Positions 1 through 8,500 are shown, numbered from the stretch's first letter. The stretch is 64,000 nt of DNA from Mycobacterium hubeiense (GCF_002838065.1 NZ_PIZU01000023.1:16102-80101), one strand, 5' to 3'. The notes: generated from the letters alone by a model not told the origin. Translations and numbers: made by a program.

Positions 1-98
1 CCTACCGCAAGGGTGTGACGCCGGCCGGCCTCACGGTGATGATCCTGTCCGGAGGCAATATCGAACCGCCGATGCTGTCGGAGATCCTCGCCGGTTAG
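1..98 (+). CDS. 3' end of a threonine dehydratase-like PLP enzyme (partial)
   Basis: Only the last 31 codons are inside the window; the frame opens at base 3 and ends at TAG 96-98. The tail contains VMILSGGNIEP, which resembles the C-terminal end of the catalytic domain of threonine/serine ammonia-lyases (IlvA-type fold II PLP enzymes), where a 'LSGGN' segment is common. The protein ends soon after it, which would suit a short, catabolic-type enzyme without an ACT regulatory domain. It converges on the peptide transporter with a 4-base overlap. The family call rests on this short motif only. Confidence 0.5.
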   Translation, partial: YRKGVTPAGLTVMILSGGNIEPPMLSEILAG

Positions 99-1594
99 TG
101 CACACCCTCCATCAGCCGACTGATCCACGGCGCCAGAGCGAAGACCGTCAATCCGACGAGAATCGCCACGGCGCCGAGGATCCCGAAGTAGGCGAACTCG
201 CGCGCCGGGTCGTAGTAGCGGGCCAGCACGCCCGACATCGAGGTGCCAACGCCGACCGAGAAGAAGTACAGGGCCATCATCTGCGCCCGAAAGGCTTCTG
301 GGGCAAGCTTTGTCGTCACCGACAGCCCGATCGGCGACAGCAGTAGTTCGGAGATCGCGAACACCGCCATGATGCCGACCACCCACAGGGCGGGCACCGC
401 GTTGCCCGTCGTCTGGGCCATGGGCAAAAAGAGCAGGAAGGCCAAACCCATCCCGACGACGCCGTAGGCGAACTTGCGCGGCGTAGTCGGCGCGCGGTTG
501 CCCAGACGTGTCCAGAGGGCCGCGAAAAGCGTTGAGAGAACGATGATCCAGATCGGTTCGATGGAACCGATCCAGTTCGACGGTGCGGTCCACCCGAACA
601 GCGACCAGTTCATGCGTTCGTCGGAATAGATTGCCAGTACGGTGAATATCTGCTGAAACAGTGACCAGAACACGGCGTTCGCGACGAACAGCGGGATGAA
701 CGCCCGTACCCGGGTACGTTCGATGGCAGCAACTTTCGAACTTGTCAGAATGACAACGAAGTACGCGACGGCAGCCGCGACGATGACACCGGTGGTCACC
801 GTGGACAGATTCGCCAGCGTCACCAACCGGGTGATGAAGGCCGCGACAATGACCGCTGCGGCCAGCACGACGATGCCGAGCATCCATTTGATCGCACTGG
901 GCGGCAACGGGTTCGGCACGGTCCGGCCGTGTGCGCCGAGGTTGCGCCGGAAGGCGACGTACTGGGCCAGGCCGAACGCCATCCCCACGGCCGCCGCCCC
1001 GAATCCGTAGTGAAATCCCATCCGCGTCTGCAGCAGACCGGTGACCAGCGGCCCCACGAACGCTCCCAGATTGATGCCGAGGTAGAACAGCGTGAACCCG
1101 CCGTCGCACCGGGCATCGCCCTTCTCGTAGAGCGTGCCCAGCAGCGACGACGCGTTGGCCTTCAGCGCACCCGACCCGAGGCCGACCAGCACCAGGCCGA
1201 CTCCGACACCCGCCAACCCGGGCAGCAGCGCCAGCGCGATGTGGCCGAACATCACCACCACGCCGCCGTAAAACACCGTGCGCTCCATGCCGAGCACCCG
1301 ATCAGCGATCCAGCCGCCGAGCACGGTGGACAGGTACACCAGACCGCCGTAGGCACCGACGATGCCGGTGGCGGTGCTCTTGGGCAGTTCGAGGCCCCCG
1401 TCGGTGACCGAGTAATACAGGTAGTACCCGAGGATCGTGAGCATCCCGTAGAACGAGAACCGTTCCCACAGTTCGACTCCGAACAGATTCGCGAGTCCGA
1501 TGGGATGGCCGAAAAGCGTGCGTTCGGCGGGGCGGTCGGCCACCTCGTCCACTGCCGGCATGGGGTCAGGGTGCCACGCCGGGCGGGTTGTCAC
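95..1594 (-). CDS. POT/PTR-family proton-coupled oligopeptide transporter
   Basis: A 499-residue polytopic membrane protein with about 12-14 hydrophobic segments. The POT signature ELWERFSFYG (residues 41-50; family pattern ExxERFxYYG) is intact and is followed by GGWIADRVLG (about 93-102), the usual cytoplasmic-loop motif of this MFS branch. POT proteins import di- and tripeptides with protons across the inner membrane. Length fits the bacterial family (about 460-520). The ATG lies in a region divergent from the proline-rich gene downstream of 1761, so the two probably share the interval 1595-1760. Substrate is inferred from the family. Confidence 0.88.
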   Translation of the reverse strand: MTTRPAWHPDPMPAVDEVADRPAERTLFGHPIGLANLFGVELWERFSFYGMLTILGYYLYYSVTDGGLELPKSTATGIVGAYGGLVYLSTVLGGWIADRVLGMERTVFYGGVVVMFGHIALALLPGLAGVGVGLVLVGLGSGALKANASSLLGTLYEKGDARCDGGFTLFYLGINLGAFVGPLVTGLLQTRMGFHYGFGAAAVGMAFGLAQYVAFRRNLGAHGRTVPNPLPPSAIKWMLGIVVLAAAVIVAAFITRLVTLANLSTVTTGVIVAAAVAYFVVILTSSKVAAIERTRVRAFIPLFVANAVFWSLFQQIFTVLAIYSDERMNWSLFGWTAPSNWIGSIEPIWIIVLSTLFAALWTRLGNRAPTTPRKFAYGVVGMGLAFLLFLPMAQTTGNAVPALWVVGIMAVFAISELLLSPIGLSVTTKLAPEAFRAQMMALYFFSVGVGTSMSGVLARYYDPAREFAYFGILGAVAILVGLTVFALAPWISRLMEGVH

Positions 1595-1760
1595 CGGCGG
1601 TTTGCGCGGTCAGCGGGTCGGCAAACAGCCCAAAACAGTGTGTACAGGACGTTCGTACGCGTCAGCACAGCCGGGCCGCCAAGCGGGCCGATGTCGGTTG
1701 AGCCCGGGCCCCCCGACGCAGGTAAGGTCACCCGGATACGTGGGTCCAAAAGGGGTGCAA

Positions 1761-3038
1761 GTGGACGCGGTACTCGGCTTATCGGTGACGCCGACCGCTG
1801 TCGGACTGGTCCTCGTGGAGGGTCAGGACGCCGACGGCGCAACCATGGACCGCGATGCGTTCGAGGTGCCATCGCGTGGGTCCAACGCTGCGGCGACGTC
1901 TGAACAGGCGGCGGCCGCGGTGCTGCGCACAGAGGCCGCGGCGACCTCGCGTGGGCACCGGGTCCGGTCGATCGGCGTCACATGGAGCGACGACGCCGAC
2001 ACTGAAGCCTCCTTGCTGCTGAAATCGTTGAGCGACTGGGGTTTTGACAACGTCGTACCGGTTCGGCTGCCGGAGGCCACCGAGGCGCTGGCGCGGGGTA
2101 TCGCCGACGTCATCGGCTATGAGACAACGGCGGTCTGCGTGGTCGAACCCGATACCGTCGTCGCGCTGATCGTGCACACCCGCGACGGTGCCATCCAGAC
2201 CGCGATCAGCCACACCATCGACAGTGAGCACCGGCTGGTGCGTTGGCTCAGCGCGGTGTTCACCAAGGCCGACTGGCGACCAGAGGCGCTGGTGGTCGTG
2301 GGCTCCGCCGGTGACCTCGACACGCTCATGCCCCGCCTCGAGGACGCGCTCTCGGTGCCGGTCTTTGCGCCCGCCGAGGCCGAACTGGCGCTGGCGCGAG
2401 GGGCCGCGCTGGCGTCGGCGCACGACGCGGAATTCGGACTCCTCGACGCCCCGCTGGACCACCACGACGACCCCGCCCCGCCGCACCGGTCGCGGGCTCA
2501 CATCGGGCCGCTGGCGCTGCTGGCCGGGGGCGTGGTGACCTTCGTGGTGTCCGTGTCGCTGGCGATCAGCCTGCAGCTGTCCGGCCGTTCTGAGCCGGCC
2601 GAGTCCCAACCGGCCGCCAACACGTCCGAAAGCCCTGCCGCGGTTCGACCGGTCGCGCCGGTGGTGCCGCCGCCGGTGGCCATTCCTCCGCCGACGCCAA
2701 GCGCGCCACCCCCGCCGCCGGAGGAACCGATCGACACGGCGCCCGCACCCGCCGCCAGCGAGATCGTCGAGACCGTGCCGGTGGTCGAGGCGCCGGCGGT
2801 CGATACGGTCCCGGTCGAGGCCCCACCGGCAGCGGTGCCTCCGGGTGCCGTCCCCCCCGCGCCCCAGGGCCCGCCGGTGGCCGAGCAGGTGCCGACCCAG
2901 AAGCCGCCGCTGCTGACCCGGATACTGGGGCGCCTACCCGGCCTCCACGGCGGCGCCGACGAGGTGGAACAGCCGGCGCCCGCGGCAGTCCCGCCGCCGG
3001 CACCGCCTCCACCACCGCCGCCCGCACCGGTCCCGTAA
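1761..3038 (+). CDS. Membrane-anchored proline-rich mycobacterial protein (DUF7159-type)
   Basis: About 425 residues. The N-terminal part (VDAVLGLSVTPTAVGLVLV) resembles a mycobacterial family of unknown function with an ASKHA-like start. One membrane segment lies near residues 251-273, followed by a very Pro/Ala-rich tail to the C-terminus (many PPP runs). Start: GTG 1761 has an AAAAGGGG run 5 bases upstream; GTG 1755 is a two-codon-longer alternative, and the frame stays open much further upstream without resemblance to the family. Topology suggests a cytoplasmic N-domain and an exported, envelope-spanning Pro-rich tail. Function is unknown. Confidence 0.75.
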   Translation: MDAVLGLSVTPTAVGLVLVEGQDADGATMDRDAFEVPSRGSNAAATSEQAAAAVLRTEAAATSRGHRVRSIGVTWSDDADTEASLLLKSLSDWGFDNVVPVRLPEATEALARGIADVIGYETTAVCVVEPDTVVALIVHTRDGAIQTAISHTIDSEHRLVRWLSAVFTKADWRPEALVVVGSAGDLDTLMPRLEDALSVPVFAPAEAELALARGAALASAHDAEFGLLDAPLDHHDDPAPPHRSRAHIGPLALLAGGVVTFVVSVSLAISLQLSGRSEPAESQPAANTSESPAAVRPVAPVVPPPVAIPPPTPSAPPPPPEEPIDTAPAPAASEIVETVPVVEAPAVDTVPVEAPPAAVPPGAVPPAPQGPPVAEQVPTQKPPLLTRILGRLPGLHGGADEVEQPAPAAVPPPAPPPPPPPAPVP

Positions 3039-3214
3039 ACCGTCTACCTATTGTTTGCGGTGCCCGTCACGCGTCCGGCGCGGCGGGATTGCGCGGTGTG
3101 AAACATTCCGGCGTGCAGAGTCGATGTTCTGGTGTGGAGCAATGCCGAACTGGGCACGAGGTGCGGACGCACGTGCGGGCCAGCGGTTCTCGGGTGAAGC
3201 CGCAATGACGACCT

Positions 3215-3227
3215 ACACTACAAGTGT
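3215..3227. promoter_or_regulatory. Inverted repeat ACACT-aca-AGTGT upstream of ldtA
   Basis: Perfect 5-base arms separated by 3 bases, 33-45 bases upstream of the ldtA start. The left arm overlaps TACACT (3214-3219), a possible -10 element. It may be an operator over the ldtA promoter; no known regulator is assigned. Confidence 0.35.
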
Positions 3228-3259
3228 GCTGATCGCACCATCGCGAAGGGACGGAAGCC

Positions 3260-4003
3260 GTGCGTAGAGCGGTTCGATACGTGCTCGTTATGACGGGCAT
3301 TGCGACGATCGCCATGACAGGTTCGGTCAATCCGGCCACCGCGGCGGTCATCGAGCCGCCGGTGGTCACTGCGGTCGAGCCGGCCGGTGACGTGGTGGGT
3401 GTCGCGCATCCCGTGGAGGTCACGTTCGCGAAGCCGGTGAGCAACCGGGCGGCCGTCGAGCAGTCGATCACCTTCGAGTCGACGAAAGCACCGAGCGGAC
3501 GATTCACCTGGCTCAACAGCCGCACCGTGCAATGGAATCCGGACGGCTTCTGGCCGGCGCACTCCCAAATCAAGGTTTCCGTCGGCGATATGTCGACCAG
3601 CTTCGAGACCGCATCATCGGTCGTCAGCGTCGCCGATATCAACGCCCACACCTTCACGGTCAGCATCGACGGCGAGGTGGCGCGGGAGATGCCTGCCTCG
3701 ATGGGCAAGGCCAAGTTCCCGACTCCGCAAGGCAGATTCAGCGTCCTTGGAAAAGAGTCCGTCGTCATCATGGATTCGCGGACCATCGGCATCCCGCTGG
3801 AGGATCCGGAGGGTTACAAGCTCACCGTCAATGATGCGGTCCGAATCACCTGGGGCGGTGTGTACGTGCACTCCGCGCCGTGGTCGGTGGGCTCACAGGG
3901 TTACGCGAACGTCAGCCACGGTTGCATCAACCTCAGCCCGGACAACGCCGCGTGGTATTTCGACACCGTCCGCATCGGTGACCCGGTCATCGTGCAGGCG
4001 TAG
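3260..4003 (+). CDS. ldtA: L,D-transpeptidase of the LdtMt1 (LdtA) type
   Basis: 247 residues: signal peptide (about 1-28), one bacterial Ig-like domain (about 30-125) and a C-terminal YkuD catalytic domain. The catalytic motif SHGCINLS starts at residue 219, placing the nucleophile at Cys222, with YVHSAPW upstream supplying the conserved His. The layout with a single Ig domain and no lipobox matches the short M. tuberculosis enzyme LdtMt1 (Rv0116c) rather than the longer LdtMt2. It would form 3-3 cross-links between meso-diaminopimelate residues of peptidoglycan in the periplasm and be a carbapenem target. Its end converges with the hydroxylase by 17 bases. Confidence 0.92.
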   Translation: MRRAVRYVLVMTGIATIAMTGSVNPATAAVIEPPVVTAVEPAGDVVGVAHPVEVTFAKPVSNRAAVEQSITFESTKAPSGRFTWLNSRTVQWNPDGFWPAHSQIKVSVGDMSTSFETASSVVSVADINAHTFTVSIDGEVAREMPASMGKAKFPTPQGRFSVLGKESVVIMDSRTIGIPLEDPEGYKLTVNDAVRITWGGVYVHSAPWSVGSQGYANVSHGCINLSPDNAAWYFDTVRIGDPVIVQA

Positions 4004-4661
4004 CGTGCAGATTCTTCGCCGTCGGTGAGGTGACAACGGTGGCCGGATCCGGGTAAGTCCCCAATACCCGGTCGGCGGTGCCCGAACTGGTCACGGTGAA
4101 CCAGAAGTGCTCGTTGCGGTAGTGGTGCAGCCGATGGTTGCGCCAGACCGCGCGGTACACAGCGGTTTTCGGCTTGTAGTCGGTGTGGATCAGATAGTGG
4201 CACCACTCGTAGCCGAGCGCGAGCATCATGATGAACACCAGGTAGGTCAGCCCCATGCCGAGCCGCGGAAACGCCAGCAGCGCAATGGCAACGGCCCCCG
4301 GCAGTATCCAGAACAACTCCTTGGTCGGAATGAAGATCAGCGGAATGTTGCGCGGGTCGACGTGATGGCGGCGATGGTCTCGGGCCAGCAACGAGTCAAT
4401 CTTGAAGCGGCCTATACGCCGTGGGCGCCAATGCAAAATGAACACGTGCACCAGCCATTCGAAGAACGGGAACACTGCGAGCATCACCACCGGCACCACG
4501 GCGTCGGTGAGCTGCCAATCGCCGACGAGGATTCGTGCGGTCAGCGCGGCGATGAGAACCGCGCCAATCATCCACGGCGACGGGTGCTTCCAGAACTCAC
4601 GGAAGGCGTCGAACAGCGTGACGCCTCGACGAGTTCCACGTTTTTCGGTTGCGGTGGTCAT
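3987..4661 (-). CDS. Fatty acid hydroxylase / sterol desaturase superfamily membrane protein
   Basis: 224 residues with several hydrophobic segments and four histidine clusters of the di-iron superfamily: HVFILH (72-77), HRRHH (96-100), HYLIH (155-159) and HRLHH (176-180). All ligand boxes are intact, so it should be an active O2-dependent hydroxylase or desaturase of a lipid, acting at the membrane; the substrate is not evident. The ATG at 4661 overlaps the FadR stop codon (ATGA), so the two genes form an operon. A longer frame upstream lies inside FadR and is rejected. Confidence 0.85.
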   Translation of the reverse strand: MTTATEKRGTRRGVTLFDAFREFWKHPSPWMIGAVLIAALTARILVGDWQLTDAVVPVVMLAVFPFFEWLVHVFILHWRPRRIGRFKIDSLLARDHRRHHVDPRNIPLIFIPTKELFWILPGAVAIALLAFPRLGMGLTYLVFIMMLALGYEWCHYLIHTDYKPKTAVYRAVWRNHRLHHYRNEHFWFTVTSSGTADRVLGTYPDPATVVTSPTAKNLHATPAR

Positions 4662-5380
4662 CGTTGGTCCTCCAGTGTGCTGATCGCCGCAAGCAGCGCG
4701 ACGGTCGCTGGCTCGAGAAGGTCTTGCGCGGCTTGCCTCGCACCCGCGGGATCGCCGTGGCGGATGGCTTCGGCGAGTTTGCGGTAGGCCTCGGGACGGC
4801 CCACCTCTTCGGCCATCATGGTGGCCAACGCGGGCAGCGCGGGCTCGTACGTCGCGCGCAGCGTGTTGTACATCAAACGAAACGCGATCGAATCTGCGCC
4901 GTCGACAACCAGATCCCAAAAGGCCATCGCCAGCCGTTGCTGTTCGATCGGATCGTCCTCGGCGGCGAGTTTGCGCACCGCCTCGTCGAGTTGGTCGGCC
5001 AGCTCGGCCGGTCGGCGCTCGGCGGCCAGCTCGGCGATCTTGGGCCCGTTGTGCAGTCGGGTTTCGAGGATGCTGCGAATGACGGACACGTCGATCTCGC
5101 CGCCGCGGAACAGCAGGCGGGGGAGCAGGTCCAGTCCGGCGTGGCGGCGGAAGTCACGCACGGTGGTGGCGTCGCCCTGGCGAATCTCGACGAGGCCGGC
5201 TTCGGTCAGCCGCTTGAGCGCCTCGCGGACCGCGGGCCGGGACACGCCGAGCACCTCAGCGAGCCGGCGCTCGCTGGGCAGTGTTTCTCCGGGGGCCATC
5301 TCACCGCTGAGCACCTCGGCGACGATCTGCTCGAAGACGTCCTCGGGCACCGATCGACGATTCACGGGTTGCAGCGCCAT
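4658..5380 (-). CDS. FadR-subfamily GntR transcriptional regulator
   Basis: 240 residues: an N-terminal winged helix-turn-helix with the GntR signature LPSERRLAEVLGVSRPAVRE (34-53), then an all-helical FCD-type effector domain. FadR-subfamily regulators respond to acyl or organic acids. The gene precedes and overlaps the fatty-acid hydroxylase, and a consensus FadR-subfamily operator sits 37 bases upstream of its ATG, so it is probably autoregulatory and controls the hydroxylase according to a lipid-derived ligand. Confidence 0.88.
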   Translation of the reverse strand: MALQPVNRRSVPEDVFEQIVAEVLSGEMAPGETLPSERRLAEVLGVSRPAVREALKRLTEAGLVEIRQGDATTVRDFRRHAGLDLLPRLLFRGGEIDVSVIRSILETRLHNGPKIAELAAERRPAELADQLDEAVRKLAAEDDPIEQQRLAMAFWDLVVDGADSIAFRLMYNTLRATYEPALPALATMMAEEVGRPEAYRKLAEAIRHGDPAGARQAAQDLLEPATVALLAAISTLEDQR

Positions 5381-5416
5381 GCGCCCAGCCTGCCAGCGCG
5401 CCGGCTAGAGGTCAAG

Positions 5417-5427
5417 TGGTCAGACCA
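5417..5427. promoter_or_regulatory. FadR/GntR operator TGGTCAGACCA
   Basis: A perfect 11-base palindrome that fits the FadR-subfamily consensus TnGTnnnACnA, located 37 bases upstream of the FadR-type gene and just beyond the stop of the next gene on the same strand. Position and match support autoregulation of the FadR-hydroxylase operon. Confidence 0.65.
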
Positions 5428-5431
5428 GTGA

Positions 5432-5860
5432 TCAGCAGTTGGCCTCGATCTTGAACGGCACGGTGACGCGCTCGAGCGGCTTGTCGGTGAACGCCCCGGC
5501 GGCGGTACCGGAGATGACGAAGTTGCCGTCGTCCACCTGACCCTCGGCCTCCGCGGGCTTGGCATCCCAGAACGTGCCACTGAATCCGCCCAGATCCCGG
5601 AAGGTGACGGAGGCCGGCGTCACCTCCTGCCCGGTGTTCACCGACGCGGTAAAGCCGCTCTCCGAGTCGTCCGGGGTTTCGATGATCCAGTTCCACCGCA
5701 CTTGGGTGCACTGCACCGTGTGCGGTCCGCCGGTATCCCTGCCGTCGATGGTCACCTCCGCCGTGCTGGCGCCCAGCGCCGGGGGCGGTGTCGAGCACCC
5801 CGCAAGGCCGAGCATCAGTGCCGCAGTCGCCGCCATGAGTCTGCCGTCCATGCCGCTCAT
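5432..5860 (-). CDS. LpqH-type (19 kDa antigen family) lipoprotein
   Basis: 142 residues. The signal sequence ends in a lipobox LAGC, giving lipid-modified Cys22. The mature part (STPPP..., then a beta-rich domain with CTQVRWNWIIET and GFSGTFWDAK) has the pattern of the mycobacterial LpqH lipoprotein antigen family, with the two further cysteines (CTQ and the C-terminal NC) suited to a disulfide. It is probably surface exposed and a TLR2 ligand by family analogy. ATG 5860 is used; ATG 5851 also leaves an intact lipobox. Much longer frames upstream run into the XRE gene and are spurious. Confidence 0.82.
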   Translation of the reverse strand: MSGMDGRLMAATAALMLGLAGCSTPPPALGASTAEVTIDGRDTGGPHTVQCTQVRWNWIIETPDDSESGFTASVNTGQEVTPASVTFRDLGGFSGTFWDAKPAEAEGQVDDGNFVISGTAAGAFTDKPLERVTVPFKIEANC

Positions 5861-5892
5861 TGTGGCCCGGCCAAACTCGGCGCGAGGGCGCT

Positions 5893-6663
5893 TTAGCGGA
5901 GTGCGGCGGCAGTCTCGTCGTCGGCGGGCAAAAAGGCCTCGATGCTCAGCTCTGCGGCGGTGAGATCGAGCGCGGTGCCGAATGTCGTCACCGTGCTCAA
6001 GAACGTCAGCAGACGTCCCTGCCGGGAGTACAACTCCAGTGGGACGACGACGCCGCCCAGGTCTCGAATCTCCTCGAAACCGCCTGGGTAGGACTCGATC
6101 TCCGCAAGCAGCTCGGACAGGTCGGCAGAACCGCTGACCGCCACCTCGCGCCGCAGCCGGCTGATCAGGTGATGCCGCCACTCCGCGAGGTTCTTGATGC
6201 GTGGTGCCAGACCGTCGGGGTGTAGGGCGATTTGCAGCGCGTTGGGACGTTCGAGCAAATGCGGCGCCACCCCGTCGAGCAGTACACCGGCGCCCTCGTT
6301 GGCGCGAACGATCTGCCAACCACGGTCCACGGCGACGCACGGAAATGGGTTGTAGGCGGCCAGAACCCGCTCGACACCGTCGCGCACCGCGGCCATGTCT
6401 GGATCATCGAGGGACCGCTCGGCATATACCGGGGCCAGACCGGCGGCCATCAGCAGCTGGTTCTGTTCACGTAGTGGCACGTCGAGGGCCTCGGCGAGGC
6501 GCAGCACCATCGTGCGGCTCGGCACCGACCGGCCGGTCTCGATGAAGCTGACGTGCCGCGGCGACACGTCGGCCTGTAGGGCCAGGTCGAGTTGGCTGAG
6601 GCGACGCCGTTGCCGCCACTCGCGCATCAGGGAGCCGAAGGACGGTGCCCGTGTGGTCGTCAC
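5893..6663 (-). CDS. XRE-family regulator with MmyB-like ligand pocket
   Basis: About 256 residues. An N-terminal Cro/C1 helix-turn-helix (about 13-67: RRRLSQLDLALQADVSPRHV ... SFIETGRS) is followed by an MmyB-type domain (GWQIVRANEGAG, HPDGLAP, EWRHHLISRL), which in relatives binds fatty-acid-like ligands. The GTG at 6663 begins the conserved TTTRAPSFG start; an upstream start at 6699 adds 12 weakly conserved residues. It is divergent from the 100-residue membrane protein across an interval holding a perfect inverted repeat, a likely operator. Confidence 0.82.
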   Translation of the reverse strand: MTTTRAPSFGSLMREWRQRRRLSQLDLALQADVSPRHVSFIETGRSVPSRTMVLRLAEALDVPLREQNQLLMAAGLAPVYAERSLDDPDMAAVRDGVERVLAAYNPFPCVAVDRGWQIVRANEGAGVLLDGVAPHLLERPNALQIALHPDGLAPRIKNLAEWRHHLISRLRREVAVSGSADLSELLAEIESYPGGFEEIRDLGGVVVPLELYSRQGRLLTFLSTVTTFGTALDLTAAELSIEAFLPADDETAAALR

Positions 6664-6707
6664 CGCCTCAGTGTCACCCGCCGACGGCCACGCCACCACT
6701 ACGTCCG

Positions 6708-6728
6708 AGGTAATTGCACCGCTTACCT
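6708..6728. promoter_or_regulatory. Inverted repeat AGGTAA-n9-TTACCT (candidate XRE operator)
   Basis: Perfect 6-base arms with a 9-base spacer in the divergent interval between the XRE regulator (start 6663) and the membrane protein (start 6770). Symmetry and location suit binding of the XRE dimer, controlling itself and the neighbour. Confidence 0.55.
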
Positions 6729-6769
6729 GCGGACGGCACTGTTGAGGATGTCAAGGCAAGGAGCACGAC

Positions 6770-7072
6770 ATGGCAGACGCACGGGTTGCCGACGGCACGA
6801 TCCCGCGGTGGCTCCGCTTCGTGTTGGCCTCCGACCGGGCGGGTTCGGCGTGGTACGTCGGCGCCGGATTCTTCTTCGCGCCTGCCCTCGCCATCGTGTC
6901 GCCGTGGCCAACGGTCACAGCGGTGCTCTGGGTGATCATCGCGCTGGCGGGGTTGTGGCTGGGCCTGCTCGGGATCGCGATGGCCACCGGGTTGGCGATG
7001 GTGCTGCGATCGAATGTCGAGATCCCCGAGGACTATTGGCGTTCGATCATCGACTATCCGCGGCGTAACTGA
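6770..7072 (+). CDS. Small integral membrane protein, unknown function
   Basis: 100 residues with two predicted membrane helices (about 28-47 and 50-78) and a soluble C-terminal tail ending DYWRSIIDYPRRN. The ATG is preceded by AAGGAG with a 6-base spacer, a strong ribosome-binding site. Transcribed divergently from the XRE regulator and probably its target. The end overlaps the convergent P450 by 26 bases. No family was recognised. Confidence 0.7.
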   Translation: MADARVADGTIPRWLRFVLASDRAGSAWYVGAGFFFAPALAIVSPWPTVTAVLWVIIALAGLWLGLLGIAMATGLAMVLRSNVEIPEDYWRSIIDYPRRN

Positions 7073-8288
7073 CCTGCCAGTGTTTGATGCCGTTGAGCCA
7101 CCCCGACCGCAGCCGCTCGGGCTTGCCGATCGGGGTCAGGTCGGGCATGTGGTCGGCGATCGCGTTGAACATCAGATCGATCGTCATCCGCGCCAGGTTC
7201 GCGCCGATGCAGTAGTGCGCACCGGTTCCGCCAAATCCCACGTGCGGGTTGGGATCCCGCAAAATGTTGAAGGTGTACGGATCGTCGAACACGTCCTCGT
7301 CGAAGTTGGCGGAGCGGTAGAACATCACCACCCGCTGGCCCTTCTTGATCGTCACGCCCGATAGTTCGTAGTCCTCGAGGGCGGTGCGCTGGAACGAGGT
7401 GACCGGGGTGGCCCAGCGGACGATCTCGTCGGCGGCAGTGGCCGGGCGTTGCCTTTTGAACAGCTCCCACTGGTCGGGGAATTCGGTGAACGCCATCATG
7501 CCCTGAGTGATCGAGTTGCGGGTGGTCTCGTTGCCCGCCACGGCCAGCAGGATGACGAAGAAACCGAGTTCGTCGTCGGAGAGCTTGTGCCCTTCGACGT
7601 CGGCCTGGACCAGTTTGGTGACGAGGTCCTCGCCGGGGGTGTCGGCCCGTTCCGCGGCCAGTTTCATCCCGTACATGATCAGTTCCATGGACGCGGAGAT
7701 CGCGTCATTGTCGGCGAACTCGGGATCCATGTCGCCGACCATCTGATTGGACCAGTGAAACAGCTTCATCCGGTCTTCCTGGGGCACGCCCATCAGTCCG
7801 GCGATCGCCTGCAGCGGCAGCTCGCACGACACCTGCTCGACGAAGTCGCCCGAGCCCGCCGCCGCGGCGGTCTTGGCGATGGCCTGCGCGCGCTGGTTGA
7901 GCTCATCGCGTAGCCGCTCGACCGCGCGTGGCGTGAACGCCCGCGAGACGATCTTGCGCAGATGGGTGTGATGGGGAGCGTCCTGGTTGAGCAGAACGAA
8001 CTTGCCGCGCTCGATCTGCTCTTCGACGGTGCCGTCCTTGTAGCGGGGCAGTGCGGTCTTCTTCAGGCTGGAGAAGACATCGCTGCGCAGCGATATCTCC
8101 TTGACATCCTTGTGCTTGGTCACCACCCAGTAGCCGCCGTCGTCGAAACCGCCCACGCCCTTGGGCTGCTCGTTCCACCAGATCGGCGCCACCTTGCGCA
8201 ATTCAGCCAACTCCTCGACCGGCAGCCGCTCGGCGTAGATGTCGGGGTCGGTGAAATCGAATCCGGGTGGAAGATTCGGGGTCGGCAT
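7047..8288 (-). CDS. Cytochrome P450, CYP125-like (steroid side-chain monooxygenase family)
   Basis: 413 residues. All P450 landmarks are present: I-helix AGNETT (251-256), K-helix ExxR (E288, R291) and heme loop FGGTGAHYCIG with ligand Cys360. The N-terminus (MPTPNLPPGFDFTDPDIYAE) and long stretches resemble CYP125A1 of M. tuberculosis, which hydroxylates C26/C27 of cholesterol and cholest-4-en-3-one. It lies outside the usual cholesterol cluster, so it is probably a CYP125 paralogue, of which fast-growing mycobacteria have several. A KstR-type site lies 97 bases upstream. ATG 8288 is chosen; an extra upstream ATG at 8306 adds six residues. Confidence 0.88.
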   Translation of the reverse strand: MPTPNLPPGFDFTDPDIYAERLPVEELAELRKVAPIWWNEQPKGVGGFDDGGYWVVTKHKDVKEISLRSDVFSSLKKTALPRYKDGTVEEQIERGKFVLLNQDAPHHTHLRKIVSRAFTPRAVERLRDELNQRAQAIAKTAAAAGSGDFVEQVSCELPLQAIAGLMGVPQEDRMKLFHWSNQMVGDMDPEFADNDAISASMELIMYGMKLAAERADTPGEDLVTKLVQADVEGHKLSDDELGFFVILLAVAGNETTRNSITQGMMAFTEFPDQWELFKRQRPATAADEIVRWATPVTSFQRTALEDYELSGVTIKKGQRVVMFYRSANFDEDVFDDPYTFNILRDPNPHVGFGGTGAHYCIGANLARMTIDLMFNAIADHMPDLTPIGKPERLRSGWLNGIKHWQVSYAADSR

Positions 8289-8384
8289 GGATGAGCTCCT
8301 CATCAAACGACGTCGTCTAGTGCTCGTAAGCCATTGCTACACCACAGATCGGGCGTGTCGCCGCGGGTTGTGAAAACTCGGAAG

Positions 8385-8398
8385 TGAAACGTGTTCCA
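8385..8398. promoter_or_regulatory. KstR-type operator upstream of the CYP125-like gene
   Basis: TGAAACGTGTTCCA is an exact match to the KstR pattern TnnAACnnGTTnnA (the TetR-family repressor of mycobacterial sterol catabolism, relieved by 3-oxo-cholestenoyl-CoA). It lies between the P450 (start 8288) and the secreted protein gene (start 8501), about 100 bases from each. A first of three such sites in the window. Confidence 0.7.
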
Positions 8399-8500
8399 CG
8401 GGTCCGGACGGCGGATCCCGTGCGCCACAGCGGACGCAGGTGTAACAATTCAGTGAGCCGTGGAGAAGCACCGCATAACGGGGCACGAAAGGGGGAGACG

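Noticed and set aside
1500..1760. Upstream extension of the DUF7159-type gene and long frames opposite the POT transporter
   Set aside because: They overlap the start of the transporter and have Arg-rich shadow-frame composition.
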